A DNA stretch of 64,000 nucleotides from NCBI RefSeq assembly GCF_016863435.1, contig NZ_BOOW01000038.1, positions 62,001 to 126,000 of the forward strand, given 5' to 3'. The position numbers were made by a program, and so were the translations under genes. The notes under the pieces are model-generated. The model searched no databases and was not told the DNA's origin. It saw only the letters and a list, made by a program, of their open reading frames with translations. Within the stretch, counting starts at the first letter, position 1; each line of letters begins with the position of its first letter. The stretch comes from Sinosporangium siamense (lineage in GTDB: Bacteria; Actinomycetota; Actinomycetes; Streptosporangiales; Streptosporangiaceae). Shown in pieces: positions 15,914 through 24,848 of the stretch.

Positions 15914-16852
15914 ATGGCGGAGAGAGACGGCGACGGATGGGCGCTCTGCGCCCAAGGCCACCAACACTGGGGTGTGTACGGCGCATCCGGGCTGCTTGCC
16001 GTCCATCACGACATAGAGGGCGTGCCCCATGTCCTTATGCAGGAGCGTTCACTCACCAGCCACTACGGCGGCACCTGGGGCCTGCCCGGCGGTGCCCGCG
16101 ACAGCCATGAGGATGCCGTGGCCTCGGCGCTCAGGGAGGCATATGAGGAGGCGGCGCTGGGCCCGGAAGGACTGCGGGTCCAGGGGGTCTATCTGGACGA
16201 TCACGGCGGCTGGACCTTCGAGACCGTGATCGCCGAGGCGGCGACTCTACTGGCCGCCTCTCCGGCAAATGCGGAAAGCACGGACATGCGGTGGATGCCA
16301 GTGGCGGAGGTGGAGGCCAGGCGGTTGCATCCGGGGTTCGCGGCGACCTGGCCGCAGGTCCGGCTGGCGCTCAGCCCGCTGGTGATCGTGCTCGACATGG
16401 CCAACATCGTGGGCGCTCGGGCCGAGCACGGCTGGTGGCGGGACCGGGCGGGAGCCACGGCGAGGTTGCTGGCCGAGGTCGACACACTGATGGGGCAGGG
16501 TTTTCAGGGGGTTCCGCTGGAAACGCCACCGCTCGCCACGTGGTTCCCGCGAGTGAAGGCGGTGGTTGAGGGTGCCGCCCGGCGTGTGCTCCCGGTGGGG
16601 CCGGACACGGTTCTTGAGGAAGCGGGCGGAAGCGCGCTGTATCAGGCGGGGATGGAGGTCGTGGCCGCCCCGAACAGCGGGGACGACATGATCGTGGAGC
16701 TGGTCGCCCAAGTGCCGCCGTGGGAGCGTTCACTCGTCGTCACCGCGGATCGCGGACTACGCGAAAGGGTGAAGGCGCTCGGAGCCGAGGTAGTTGGGCC
16801 TAAGTGGCTGATCGCTCAAATCCGTGACCTCGGTGAACGAGGAACTATCTGA
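15914..16852 (+). CDS. NUDIX hydrolase fused to a NYN/PIN-like nuclease domain
   Basis: 312 residues from ATG 15914 behind GATGAAGG. The first 155 residues are a NUDIX domain with a complete box (G-x5-E-x7-REAYEEA). The second half begins LVIVLDMANIVGA and carries the acidic residues of a NYN/PIN fold: Asp in VLDMAN, the pair in SGDDMIVELV, and VVTADRGLRERV. NUDIX enzymes hydrolyse nucleoside diphosphate-linked compounds, and NYN domains are metal-dependent RNases. A joint role in RNA or nucleotide quality control is inference. Confidence 0.8.
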   Translation: MAERDGDGWALCAQGHQHWGVYGASGLLAVHHDIEGVPHVLMQERSLTSHYGGTWGLPGGARDSHEDAVASALREAYEEAALGPEGLRVQGVYLDDHGGWTFETVIAEAATLLAASPANAESTDMRWMPVAEVEARRLHPGFAATWPQVRLALSPLVIVLDMANIVGARAEHGWWRDRAGATARLLAEVDTLMGQGFQGVPLETPPLATWFPRVKAVVEGAARRVLPVGPDTVLEEAGGSALYQAGMEVVAAPNSGDDMIVELVAQVPPWERSLVVTADRGLRERVKALGAEVVGPKWLIAQIRDLGERGTI

Positions 16853-16866
16853 CAGCGCGCCGGTCA

Positions 16867-17021
16867 GCATCCCAGGCGCAAGCCGTACACGTACGACTTG
16901 TCCGAGCTGGCCAGCATCCCAGGCGCAAGCCGTACACGTACGACTTGTCCGAGCTGGCCAGCATCCCAGGCGCATGCCGTACCCCCCATCCGGGCCGGCA
17001 TCCCAGGCGCAAGCCGTACAC
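16867..17021. repeat. Tandem repeats, 47-bp period
   Basis: The unit GCATCCCAGGCGCAAGCCG plus flanks begins at 16867, 16914, 16961 and 16998 (spacings 47, 47, 37). The 23 nt between the first units are identical, so these are tandem repeats, not spacers. Each unit contains the AAGCCGTAC or ATGCCGTAC motif seen elsewhere. The gene-free stretch 16853-17205 holds nothing else I recognise. Confidence 0.9.
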
Positions 17022-17205
17022 CTCAAAGGTGGGCTTGCCGACCATAGGAACCATAGGACCGGAAGGCCCGCGGGTTCCCCGGAGTCCCTCGTTGAACGCC
17101 CCACCTCACCGTCGGCGCACTGGATGTGACGCCTGTCGCATATGAGGTGTGGTGCTCGGTTGCACACCCTTCTCCGGGGAACCCTGCTCTAGTGGTGACC
17201 TGCGG

Positions 17206-18693
17206 TTACTTGACCGGAGTCACCTTGATCGGGGGAATCTCCTTGAGGCAGGAGGTGTCGCCCACCTTCCCGTGCCTGATGAAGTCCGATGAGATCCCCG
17301 TAACACACCCACTCGGGTCGTATTCCGCAACATGCCCCATGTTGGGCACCCTGAGGAACGTCGAGCGCTTGTACTGCTCCGCCACTTCCCGCGTGGCGGC
17401 GACGCTGGTCGTGGCGTCGAGGTCGGCGGCGATCGCCAGCACCGGCACGTCGGGAAAGTGCCCGGTGGAGATGTACGGCCGAGCCGTCCCCTTAGCGGGC
17501 CACTTCCCGCACATGGCCTCGATGGTCGCGTAAGCATGCCCCTTCGCGCTGAACGCCCCGAACTGCCCACGCGCCGCGTCGATCGCCTGGTGATACTGCC
17601 GCACGCGCTGCCCGGCGGTAGCCTCCGCGGACCACGGCTTGAGGTAGTCGTTGCAGCTCACGGCGATGAACAACGCACTGGAGTCCTCCTCCACCGCTCC
17701 TCCTCCGCCGTAGATGCCGGTGATGAGCTGCTTGAGCTTCCCGTCGTCGCCCTTGGCCGAGGCGGCCAGCGCGGCGGGCACGTAGCCGAGGGTCGGCACG
17801 GCCGTGGGGTCGGCCCCCGTCATGCGACTGGCGTCGTTGACGACCAGGATCGACAGCCGGGACTCCCCGAAGTTCAGGATCTGCTGCTTTCCGCCCGCCG
17901 TGATCGGCACCCGCAGCGGTTTGGCCCGCATCCGCGCCGCGACCTTCTTCAGGTCTTGTACGGCTTGCGCCCCGTCACACGCCCGGCTGCGCTGACAGGC
18001 CAGGCGCAGGCTGTCCGACGCGGCTTGGGCGCTGGCCCGCCAGAACGGGTCGCTCTTGAGCGGAATGCCACCGGACAACACGATCGAGCGAACGGTCTCC
18101 GGATGACGCTGGGCATAGATGGACATGAGGTAGGTGCCATAGGACTTCCTGTAGAGCACCACCTTGTCCACTCCGGCCTTGGCGCGGACGGCGTTGAAGT
18201 CGCCGGCGATGTTGGCCGAGGTATATCCGGCGGCCTTGGCACCGAGCTCTTCGGCGCACTTCGCCACGGCGTCCACCGATTCGAAGCCGACGGGGTCGCT
18301 CGCGCCGCACTTCAGGGGTCCTGACTCCGCGGTGCCCCGCGGTGAGATGAGCAGGAGGTCGTGGTCCGTCAGCGCCGGGGCGAGCAGCGCCGTGTATTGC
18401 GCGGCCATCTCGAGCGTGCTCGACCCGGGACCGCCGGGGTTCACCATGACGGTGCCGGCGGCGGGTTTGCCGAGCTGAGTGCGGCGCACCATGGCGTACC
18501 CCACCGGAGTGGTGCCTAGCTCCGGCTTGCCCTCGACCAGCGGCCGATCAAGGGTGTCGCACTCGACCTTGTGTCCGGGAATCTCCGGGCACCAGGCCGG
18601 GGCCGACTCGGCGGCGGCGGATGGCGCGAGCGCCGTGAACGTCGTGAGCCCGATGGCCGAGGCGGCGAGGATCCCAGTGAGAGTCTTTGCCAT
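17206..18693 (-). CDS. Secreted alpha/beta hydrolase (tripeptidyl aminopeptidase-like)
   Basis: 495 residues from ATG 18693 with a signal peptide (about residues 1-30). It fits the SCO/TAP-type secreted hydrolases: oxyanion segment NPGGPGSS, a long cap, and a C-terminal TAP domain. The catalytic triad would be Ser in YRKSYGTYL, Asp in AADLDATTS and His in NMGHVAEY. Two normally conserved spots differ: the nucleophile elbow is RKSYG instead of GGSYG, and the DPRG segment reads SPRG. Activity may be altered. It is convergent with the 47-bp repeat region. Confidence 0.8.
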   Translation of the reverse strand: MAKTLTGILAASAIGLTTFTALAPSAAAESAPAWCPEIPGHKVECDTLDRPLVEGKPELGTTPVGYAMVRRTQLGKPAAGTVMVNPGGPGSSTLEMAAQYTALLAPALTDHDLLLISPRGTAESGPLKCGASDPVGFESVDAVAKCAEELGAKAAGYTSANIAGDFNAVRAKAGVDKVVLYRKSYGTYLMSIYAQRHPETVRSIVLSGGIPLKSDPFWRASAQAASDSLRLACQRSRACDGAQAVQDLKKVAARMRAKPLRVPITAGGKQQILNFGESRLSILVVNDASRMTGADPTAVPTLGYVPAALAASAKGDDGKLKQLITGIYGGGGAVEEDSSALFIAVSCNDYLKPWSAEATAGQRVRQYHQAIDAARGQFGAFSAKGHAYATIEAMCGKWPAKGTARPYISTGHFPDVPVLAIAADLDATTSVAATREVAEQYKRSTFLRVPNMGHVAEYDPSGCVTGISSDFIRHGKVGDTSCLKEIPPIKVTPVK

Positions 18694-18806
18694 GGCGGCA
18701 ACAGTGCCGGTCGGCCGTCGGACGACACATCCGTCGATCGGGCCGGGCTGGAGGCACGATAGTACCGGGTCAACCGGCAAACATAACGTGCTCAACCCTC
18801 GGTTGA

Positions 18807-18822
18807 TGTTTCACGTGAAACA
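18807..18822. promoter_or_regulatory. parS site (ParB-binding centromere)
   Basis: TGTTTCACGTGAAACA is a perfect 16-bp palindrome and identical to the core actinobacterial parS sequence. It lies between the divergent hydrolase and permease genes. parS sites cluster near oriC, so this places the window in the origin-proximal region. Confidence 0.9.
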
Positions 18823-18867
18823 CCTATCGAGGACGAGGCTCCACCAAAATTCTGCAACGATAACCAT

Positions 18868-19956
18868 ATGCACGATCGCGGGATCGACACCGGACCAAGG
18901 CCCGCCACGACATCTCCCACTCAAGCCCCGCCGACCTCCCACTCCGGCATGCACTCCGCGTGGGCCGACGACAGCGACATCCCCCCGGACACCTGGGGAC
19001 GCCGCCCACGAACCAGGCGTTTCTCTCTGCCCTGGGCGTTTCTCGTCGTCATCGCGCTCCTGGTGGTGGGACGGTTCGTCCTGTCCCCCCACCTCACCGC
19101 CCCCGCTTTGCAGACCTGGGCCACGATCTTCGTGGCGATCTGTGTGCAGGCTTTGCCGTTCCTCGTGTTTGGTGTGACGTTGTCCGCGGCCATCGCGGCC
19201 TTTGTCCCTCCCTCGTTCTGGACCCGTGCCCTGCCGAAGCGCCCGATGGCCGCCGTGCCGGTGGCCGGCATGGCGGGAGCCGTACTCCCCGGTTGTGAGT
19301 GCGCATCGGTTCCGGTCGCGTCGGGGCTGATGGCGCGGGGGGTGACGCCGTCGGCGGCGCTGGCGTTCCTGCTGGCGGCCCCGGCGATCAACCCGGTGGT
19401 GATGGTGGCGACGGTGGTGGCGTTCCCCAATGAGCCGATGATGGCGGTCGCCCGGTTTGGGGCCTCCTTGGTGGTGGCGGTGCTCGCCGGGTGGATCTGG
19501 CTGCGGTTTGGGCGTACGTCGTGGATCCGGGTGCCTGAGCACCGGCACGAAGGGTCCAAGGTCACCGCCTTCCTGTCGGCGATGCGGCACGACCTGCTGC
19601 ACGCGGGCGGGTTCCTGGTGGTGGGCGGCATGGCGGCGGCGACATTGAACGTGGTGGTGCCGCGAGAGTGGTTGGACTCGGTGGCGGGTGTGCCCTGGCT
19701 CGCGGTGCTGACGCTGGCGCTGCTCGCCGTACTTCTGTCGATCTGCTCGGAGGCCGACGCCTTCGTGGCCGCCTCCATGGGAGGCTTCTCCCCCACCGCG
19801 AAGCTCGCGTTCCTCGTAGTGGGTCCCATGGTGGACCTCAAGCTCATCGCCCTGCAGATCGGGACGTTCGGTAAGGCGTTCGCGCTGCGTTTCGTGCCGC
19901 TGACCTTCACACTGGCCGTGCTTGTGAGCGCGCTGATGGGATGGATGCTGTTGTGA
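18868..19956 (+). CDS. DUF318/ArsP-type permease
   Basis: 362 residues with about nine transmembrane helices after a 50-residue polar N-terminus. The motif GCECASVPVASGLMARGV and the second half-repeat SICSEADAFVAASM are the paired signature of the DUF318 (YraQ/ArsP) family, which exports metalloid or organometal compounds in characterised cases. It overlaps the next gene by 4 bp (GTGA), so the two are a translationally coupled pair. No ribosome binding site is evident before the ATG; Met28 is an alternative start. Confidence 0.8.
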   Translation: MHDRGIDTGPRPATTSPTQAPPTSHSGMHSAWADDSDIPPDTWGRRPRTRRFSLPWAFLVVIALLVVGRFVLSPHLTAPALQTWATIFVAICVQALPFLVFGVTLSAAIAAFVPPSFWTRALPKRPMAAVPVAGMAGAVLPGCECASVPVASGLMARGVTPSAALAFLLAAPAINPVVMVATVVAFPNEPMMAVARFGASLVVAVLAGWIWLRFGRTSWIRVPEHRHEGSKVTAFLSAMRHDLLHAGGFLVVGGMAAATLNVVVPREWLDSVAGVPWLAVLTLALLAVLLSICSEADAFVAASMGGFSPTAKLAFLVVGPMVDLKLIALQIGTFGKAFALRFVPLTFTLAVLVSALMGWMLL

Positions 19957-20636
19957 GCCGCTGGTCGCAGAACCTCACCTTGATCCTGCTCGGTGGAGCC
20001 GTGGTGTGGATCTCCGCCTTCACCACGTCCTACCTGAACTACGTGAAGGCCGGATTCCAGCCCTTCCTGATCGCGGCGGGGGTGATCGTCGCGGCGCTGG
20101 GGGTCTTGGGGCTGGTACGGCGGCCCGCCGCGCATGAGCACGCCCCGCGTGTGGCCTGGCTGATGACGCTGCCGGTCTTCGCGATCGTGTTGATCGCCCC
20201 GCCGGCGCTCGGCTCCTTCGCGGCGTCCCGCTCGCAGCGTCCGCCCGAGCCGCCGGCCAACGCCGAGTATGACCCGATCTCGGCCGCGGGCGGCCCGGCG
20301 GACATGAAGATCGCGGAGTTCCTCGCACGGGCCTTCGGCGACAAGAAGAAGTCCCTCACCGGCAAATCCGTGCGGCTCACCGGTTTCGTGACCCCCTCCA
20401 AGAAGAAGGGCCAGTGGTACGTCACGCGCATGTCGATCGCCTGCTGCGCGGCGGACGGCTACGCGCTCCAGGTCGCGGTGCTGGGGGCGCCGGCCCCTAA
20501 GGCGGACTCCTGGGTCGAGGTCACCGGCACGTGGGTTCCGCCCAAGTGGAAGAAGCTGCCCTCGGGGATGGTGTTCGCCGAGATCGCCGCCGCCCACGTG
20601 CAGCCGATCAAACCCCCGAGCGAGCCCTACGAGTGA
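19953..20636 (+). CDS. TIGR03943-family permease subunit
   Basis: 227 residues from GTG 19953, overlapping the permease stop. Two N-terminal helices and one near residue 75 are followed by an exported-side domain with FVTPSKKKGQWYVTRMSIACCAADGYALQVAV, which includes the conserved double Cys of the family. Partnering with the DUF318 permease is conserved across actinobacteria and firmicutes; the substrate is not established. Confidence 0.8.
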   Translation: MSRWSQNLTLILLGGAVVWISAFTTSYLNYVKAGFQPFLIAAGVIVAALGVLGLVRRPAAHEHAPRVAWLMTLPVFAIVLIAPPALGSFAASRSQRPPEPPANAEYDPISAAGGPADMKIAEFLARAFGDKKKSLTGKSVRLTGFVTPSKKKGQWYVTRMSIACCAADGYALQVAVLGAPAPKADSWVEVTGTWVPPKWKKLPSGMVFAEIAAAHVQPIKPPSEPYE

Positions 20637-20700
20637 CCCGGGAAATCGCCAAACTCGCTGGCGCGACCATGGTGGAGTCCCGCTAGGGTGGTGTCCGCAT

Positions 20701-20787
20701 GGAGGGTTCGCATAGTGGACTAGTGCAGCCGCCTTGAAAGCGGCCAGGTCGGCGACGGCCTCGTGGGTTCGAATCCCACACCCTCCG
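20701..20787 (+). tRNA. tRNA-Ser (TGA)
   Basis: Acceptor GGAGGGT pairs with ACCCTCC, anticodon TGA in CTTGAAA, a class II variable arm, T-loop TTCGAAT and discriminator G. CCA is not encoded. Confidence 0.97.
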
Positions 20788-20796
20788 CTCAGCACA

Positions 20797-20831
20797 AGCC
20801 GTTGATCTGTGTGCACAGGTCGGCGGCTTTT
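20797..20831 (+). terminator. Intrinsic terminator after tRNA-Ser
   Basis: A 15-bp stem (20797-20811 with 20814-20828, three G-U pairs) is followed by a four-T run. The remaining 20832-21114 holds no gene; only the serS promoter is evident there. Confidence 0.8.
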
Positions 20832-21101
20832 CAGTTTGGCGGCTGACCTGGCTTCTCCGCCGCCCGCGGCGACTTCGGCGTGCGTACGGTGAACGCCCGG
20901 TGACCCACCTCCGGCGCAGCCGGCACGACGAGCTCCGTCCCCGGGCCTCGATCACGGGGGCTTGCCGGCGTGCGCCAGGGTTGGCGTCGAAGCAGGTCTT
21001 CACCGGCCAAGGCACCCTGTCGAAGCATGCCCTCGCCCCCGTAATCCGCCACCTCACGCTCAAGCGGTCAAATCCGGGCGCGGGCCGCCCGCCTTCGTCG
21101 G

Positions 21102-21107
21102 TAGCCT
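21102..21107 (+). promoter_or_regulatory. -10 element for leaderless serS mRNA
   Basis: TAGCCT ends 7 nt before the GTG start at 21115 and no Shine-Dalgarno sequence is present, so transcription probably starts at the start codon. Confidence 0.5.
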
Positions 21108-21114
21108 TAAGCAC

Positions 21115-22380
21115 GTGATTGACCTGCGTACCCTTCGTGAGCACCCCGACCGCCTGCGCGTCTCGCAGCGTGCCCGGGGAGAGGACGACTCGATCGTCGA
21201 CACGCTGCTCGACCTCGACGAGCGCCGCCGCAGTGCGCTCACCTCCTTTGAGAGGCTGCGCGCCGAGCAGAAGGTCGTCGGCAAGTCCGTCTCCCGCGCT
21301 TCAGGGGACGAGCGGGTTTCCCTGCTTGAGCAGGCCAAGGATCTCGCGGCCCGGGTCAAGAGCGCCGAGGGCGAGGCCGAGACGCTCGGCCGGCGGCTCG
21401 ACGAGCTGCTCATGGGCGTGCCCAACCTGGTCGAGGAGGGCGCGCCCCACGGCGGCGAGGACGACTTCGTGGTGCTGGAGGAGGTCGGCGAGAAGCCGAT
21501 CTTCGACTTCGAGCCCAAGGACCACCTGGCGCTGGGCGAGTCCCTCGGCGCGATCGACACCGAGCGCGGCGCGAAGGTCTCGGGGGCCAGGTTCTTCTAC
21601 CTGACGGGTGCGGGCGCGAGGCTCCAGCTCGGCCTGCTCAACCTGGCCATGAACACCGCGATCGACGCGGGCTTCACGCCGATGATCACTCCGGTGCTGG
21701 TCAAGCCTGAGGCGATGGCGGGCACCGGCTTCCTCGGCGCGCACGCGAGCGAGGTCTACCGGCTGGAGGCCGACGACCTTTACCTCGTGGGCACGTCCGA
21801 GGTGCCTCTCGCGGCTTACCACTCCGACGAGATCCTCGACGGCGAGGGCCTGCCGTACCGCTATGCCGGGTGGTCGTCGTGTTTCCGCCGCGAGGCCGGC
21901 TCCTATGGGAAGGACACGCGGGGCATCATCCGCGTGCACCAGTTCGACAAGGTGGAGATGTTCTCCTACTGCCGTCCGGAGGACGCGCATGAGGAGCACC
22001 TGCGGCTGCTCGCCTGGGAGAAGGAGATGCTCGCGAAGGTCGAGCTGCCCTTCCGCGTCATCGACATCGCGGGCGGCGACCTCGGCTCTTCGGCGGCGCG
22101 CAAGTACGACTGCGAGGCGTGGATCCCCACCCAGCAGCGCTACCGCGAGGTGACCTCCACGTCCAACTGCACCGACTTCCAGGCGCGCCGCCTCAAGGTG
22201 CGTTACCGCGACCGGGACGGCAGGCCGCAGTTCACGGCGACGCTCAACGGCACGCTGGCCACCACACGGTGGATCGTCGCCATCCTGGAGAACCACCAGC
22301 AGGCCGACGGCTCGGTGATCGTGCCGAAGGCACTACGGCCCTATGTGGGCCTCGACGTCCTCGAGCCGGTCAAGAAGTAG
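21115..22380 (+). CDS. serS: Seryl-tRNA synthetase
   Basis: 421 residues from GTG 21115 (reading [18 protein letters not shown]), the normal SerRS start; the open frame upstream is not conserved. The N-terminal long antiparallel coiled coil (about 25-100) binds the tRNA-Ser variable arm. Class II motif 2 is [21 protein letters not shown] and motif 3 is [15 protein letters not shown]. It charges tRNA-Ser and also provides Ser-tRNA-Sec, the precursor for the selenocysteine pathway encoded at 45-49 kb. Its last 40 bp and 3' flank are copied four more times downstream. Confidence 0.98.
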   Translation: MIDLRTLREHPDRLRVSQRARGEDDSIVDTLLDLDERRRSALTSFERLRAEQKVVGKSVSRASGDERVSLLEQAKDLAARVKSAEGEAETLGRRLDELLMGVPNLVEEGAPHGGEDDFVVLEEVGEKPIFDFEPKDHLALGESLGAIDTERGAKVSGARFFYLTGAGARLQLGLLNLAMNTAIDAGFTPMITPVLVKPEAMAGTGFLGAHASEVYRLEADDLYLVGTSEVPLAAYHSDEILDGEGLPYRYAGWSSCFRREAGSYGKDTRGIIRVHQFDKVEMFSYCRPEDAHEEHLRLLAWEKEMLAKVELPFRVIDIAGGDLGSSAARKYDCEAWIPTQQRYREVTSTSNCTDFQARRLKVRYRDRDGRPQFTATLNGTLATTRWIVAILENHQQADGSVIVPKALRPYVGLDVLEPVKK

Positions 22381-24127
22381 CCCCAGCCGCTCCCGGCCCG
22401 CCAGAAGGCCCCTCACGGCCGGGGAGCGCCACCGGAACGCCGCCCCCCGGCCCGCAGATTGGGGCGTGTGCCCTGACGCCTCTCCCACGCTGTCCGTTCT
22501 ACGGCACTTGGGTGGGATGTGCGCTTGGGCGTGGATCCGCGTCCGGCGGCGGCGGCTCTGCCGTACTTCATCGGCGTGCCGGCCGGCGGTCGGCACGCGG
22601 CCGGGGCCGAAGGCCGCGCCTACCGGCCGCCGGCCGGGCGGGTGGAGAAGACCTTGCCGGCCACCGGCCAAGGCCGTTGACCGCGCCGGCCGGGCGGAAG
22701 GCCACGCCTGCCGACGCCGACCGGGCGGGCGACCCTACGTGGGCCTCGACCTGCTCGCGCCGGGCGAGAAGCAGGCCCGGCCGCTCCCGGCCCGCCAGGA
22801 AGCCCCTCACGGCCGGGCGCGCCGCCCCTTCGGGAGATGCCGACCCCTGATCGGCACCGGCCGGGGCCGAAGGCCGTGCCGGTCGGCCGCCGGCCGGGCG
22901 GGTGGTGAAGACCTTGCCGGCCACCGGCCAAGGCCGTTGACCGCGCCGGCCATGCGGAAGGCCACGCCTGCCGACGCCGACCCGGCGGGCGACCCTGAGT
23001 GGGCCTCGACCTGCTCGCGCCGGGCGAGAAGCAGGCCCGGCCGCTCCCGGTCCGCCAGAAAGCCCCTCACGGCCGCGAGCGCCACCGGGACGCCGCCCCC
23101 CGCCCGCCGAGGCGGGCGCGAGCGGCCATGCCGACCGGCGGCCGGCCACTTGCTGGCCCAGTGGCCGAGGCCGAGACCGCGCCGGCCGACGCCGATCGGC
23201 CGGGTGGTGAAGACCCTGCCAGCCACCGGCCGAGGGACGAAGGCCACGCCGCGCGGGCGAGCGACCTTATGTGGGCCTCGACGTGCTCGCGCCGGGCGAG
23301 AAGCAGGCCCGGCCGCTCCCGGCCCGCCAGGAAGTCCTCACGGCCGGGAGCGCCACCGGAGCGCCGCCCCCCGCCCGCCGAGGCTGGCCCGAGCGACCAT
23401 GCCGGCCACCGGTCGAGGCCGAAGGCCGCGCCAGCCGGGCGCAAGGCCACATCTGCCGACGCCTGCCGGCAAGTGGTGAAGAGCTTGCCTGCCACTGGCT
23501 GGCCCAGTGGCCGAGGCCGAAGACCGTGCCTGCCGACGCCGACAGGCGGAAGGCCACCGCTGCAGGCCACCGGCCGAGGGCCGACGGCCCTGCAGGCCAC
23601 CGGCCGGGCGGGCGACCGACCCTATGTAGGCCTCGACCTGCTCGCGCCGGGCGAGAAGCAGGCCCGGCCGCTCCCGGCCCGCCAGGAAGCCCCTCACGGG
23701 CGGGCGCGCGCCACCGGAGCGCCGTGCCCCGCCCGCACAGGCGGACGCGAGCGGCCATGCCGACCGGCGGCCGGCCACTGGCTGGCCCGGTGGCCGAGGC
23801 CGAAAGCCACTCCTGCCGACGCCGACAGGCGGAAGGCCACCGAACGGACGGATGGAAGGCCACGTCTGCCGATGCTGACCCGGGTGGGCGTGAAGACCTT
23901 GCCGGCCACAGGTCGAGCCCGGAGGCCGCGCCAGCCGGGCGGGCGACCCTAGGCCTGCCGCTGGCCCGGCCCGGTGGCCGAGGCCGAAGGCCGCGCCTGC
24001 CGACGCCGATCAGGTGGAAGGCCACTCCTGCCGGCCACAGGCCGGGCGGGTGGTGGAGTCCTTGGAAGGCCACCGGTCAAGGCCGGTGACTGCGCCGGCC
24101 GGGCGGGTGGTGGCCCCCGGTGAAGGC
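22345..24127. repeat. Repeat array built from copies of the serS 3' end
   Basis: The serS tail (GTGGGCCTCGACGTCCTCGA at 22345) and about 80 bp after it recur at 22739, 22999, 23271 and 23627 (spacings 394, 260, 272, 356) with about 85% identity. In every copy the serS stop TAG has become CAG. Between them are two shorter families: about six copies of GTGAAGACCTTGCCGGCCAC and many of AAGGCCACGCCTGCCGACGC. Both strands are open in several frames, but no frame has initiation signals or a recognisable product. I regard the region as non-coding. Confidence 0.9.
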
Positions 24128-24229
24128 TGTGCCGGGGGTGGCGACAGGCGGGCCCCACAACGGCAAACGGGGCCCGTGCCGTATGGCACAAGCCCCGCGG
24201 TGTGGCCATATGACCGTGGCCGTAAGACC

Positions 24230-24478
24230 ATGGCCATATGCCTCAAGTGTGGTCGAAACCACATAGACCTCATGTGGCCGCGTGATCGTGATCACACGAC
24301 CCACATGTCGCCCTATGAATGCCCGGTATCCACATGCACTTCGGCACGGGGGCACACGAGCAGATTCAAGGCGACGGGGCCCGCAGGATGCGAGCCCCGC
24401 CCTAGTGCAACGTCAGAAGGCGTCGGCCTCAGATGGCGCGGACCTGAGAGGCCTGCGGCCCCTTCTGGCCCTGCGTAA
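24230..24478 (+). CDS. Possible small zinc-ribbon-like ORF
   Basis: 82 residues starting [17 protein letters not shown], with CLKC and CPVSTC pairs that could bind zinc. Composition is less extreme than in the adjacent repeat array. No ribosome binding site is visible and the 3' end overlaps cspA on the other strand by 50 bp, so coding is doubtful. Confidence 0.25.
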   Translation: MAICLKCGRNHIDLMWPRDRDHTTHMSPYECPVSTCTSARGHTSRFKATGPAGCEPRPSATSEGVGLRWRGPERPAAPSGPA

Positions 24479-24632
24479 TCTCGAACTCCACGCGCTGACC
24501 GTCCTCGAGACTCCGGTAGCCAGAGCCCTGAATCTCGGAGAAGTGCACGAACACGTCTGGTGCACCACCGTCCGGGGCGATGAAGCCGAAGCCCTTTTCA
24601 GAGTTGAACCACTTGACGGTTCCCTGAGCCAT
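24429..24632 (-). CDS. cspA: Cold-shock protein
   Basis: 67 residues, one cold-shock domain with RNP1 (KGFGFIA) and RNP2 (VFVHF) motifs. Such proteins bind single-stranded RNA and DNA and act as RNA chaperones. A ribosome binding site (GGGAGAG) precedes the ATG. The 216-bp upstream gap to the divergent HAD gene leaves room for the long 5' leader typical of csp genes; no specific fold was identified in it. Confidence 0.97.
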   Translation of the reverse strand: MAQGTVKWFNSEKGFGFIAPDGGAPDVFVHFSEIQGSGYRSLEDGQRVEFEITQGQKGPQASQVRAI

Positions 24633-24848
24633 TCAAGCTCTCCCTCAGGATAAATCCATGGGACCCACACCTTGTGAATCCCGGTGTGTCGTACAGCGGG
24701 CCCCCGGTGGCTCAGACAGTCAAGCTGGTTTTCACTACGGGATCAGCTAATACAACGCCATCACATCTAACACCATCGGGCGCGCGGGTGTTCCCCTGAC
24801 GAGGAAGATTTCTTGAGACGGCTCCCACAGTGCAGACTAGAACGTGTT

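Noticed and set aside
16867-17021. Regularly spaced ~24-bp repeats that could suggest a CRISPR array
   Set aside because: The intervening sequences are identical to each other, spacing then drops from 47 to 37, and no cas genes are present; this is a tandem duplication.
22381-24127. Several long overlapping open frames in the serS downstream region
   Set aside because: They arise from extreme GC content and repetition, have no start signals or recognisable domains, and are open on both strands.
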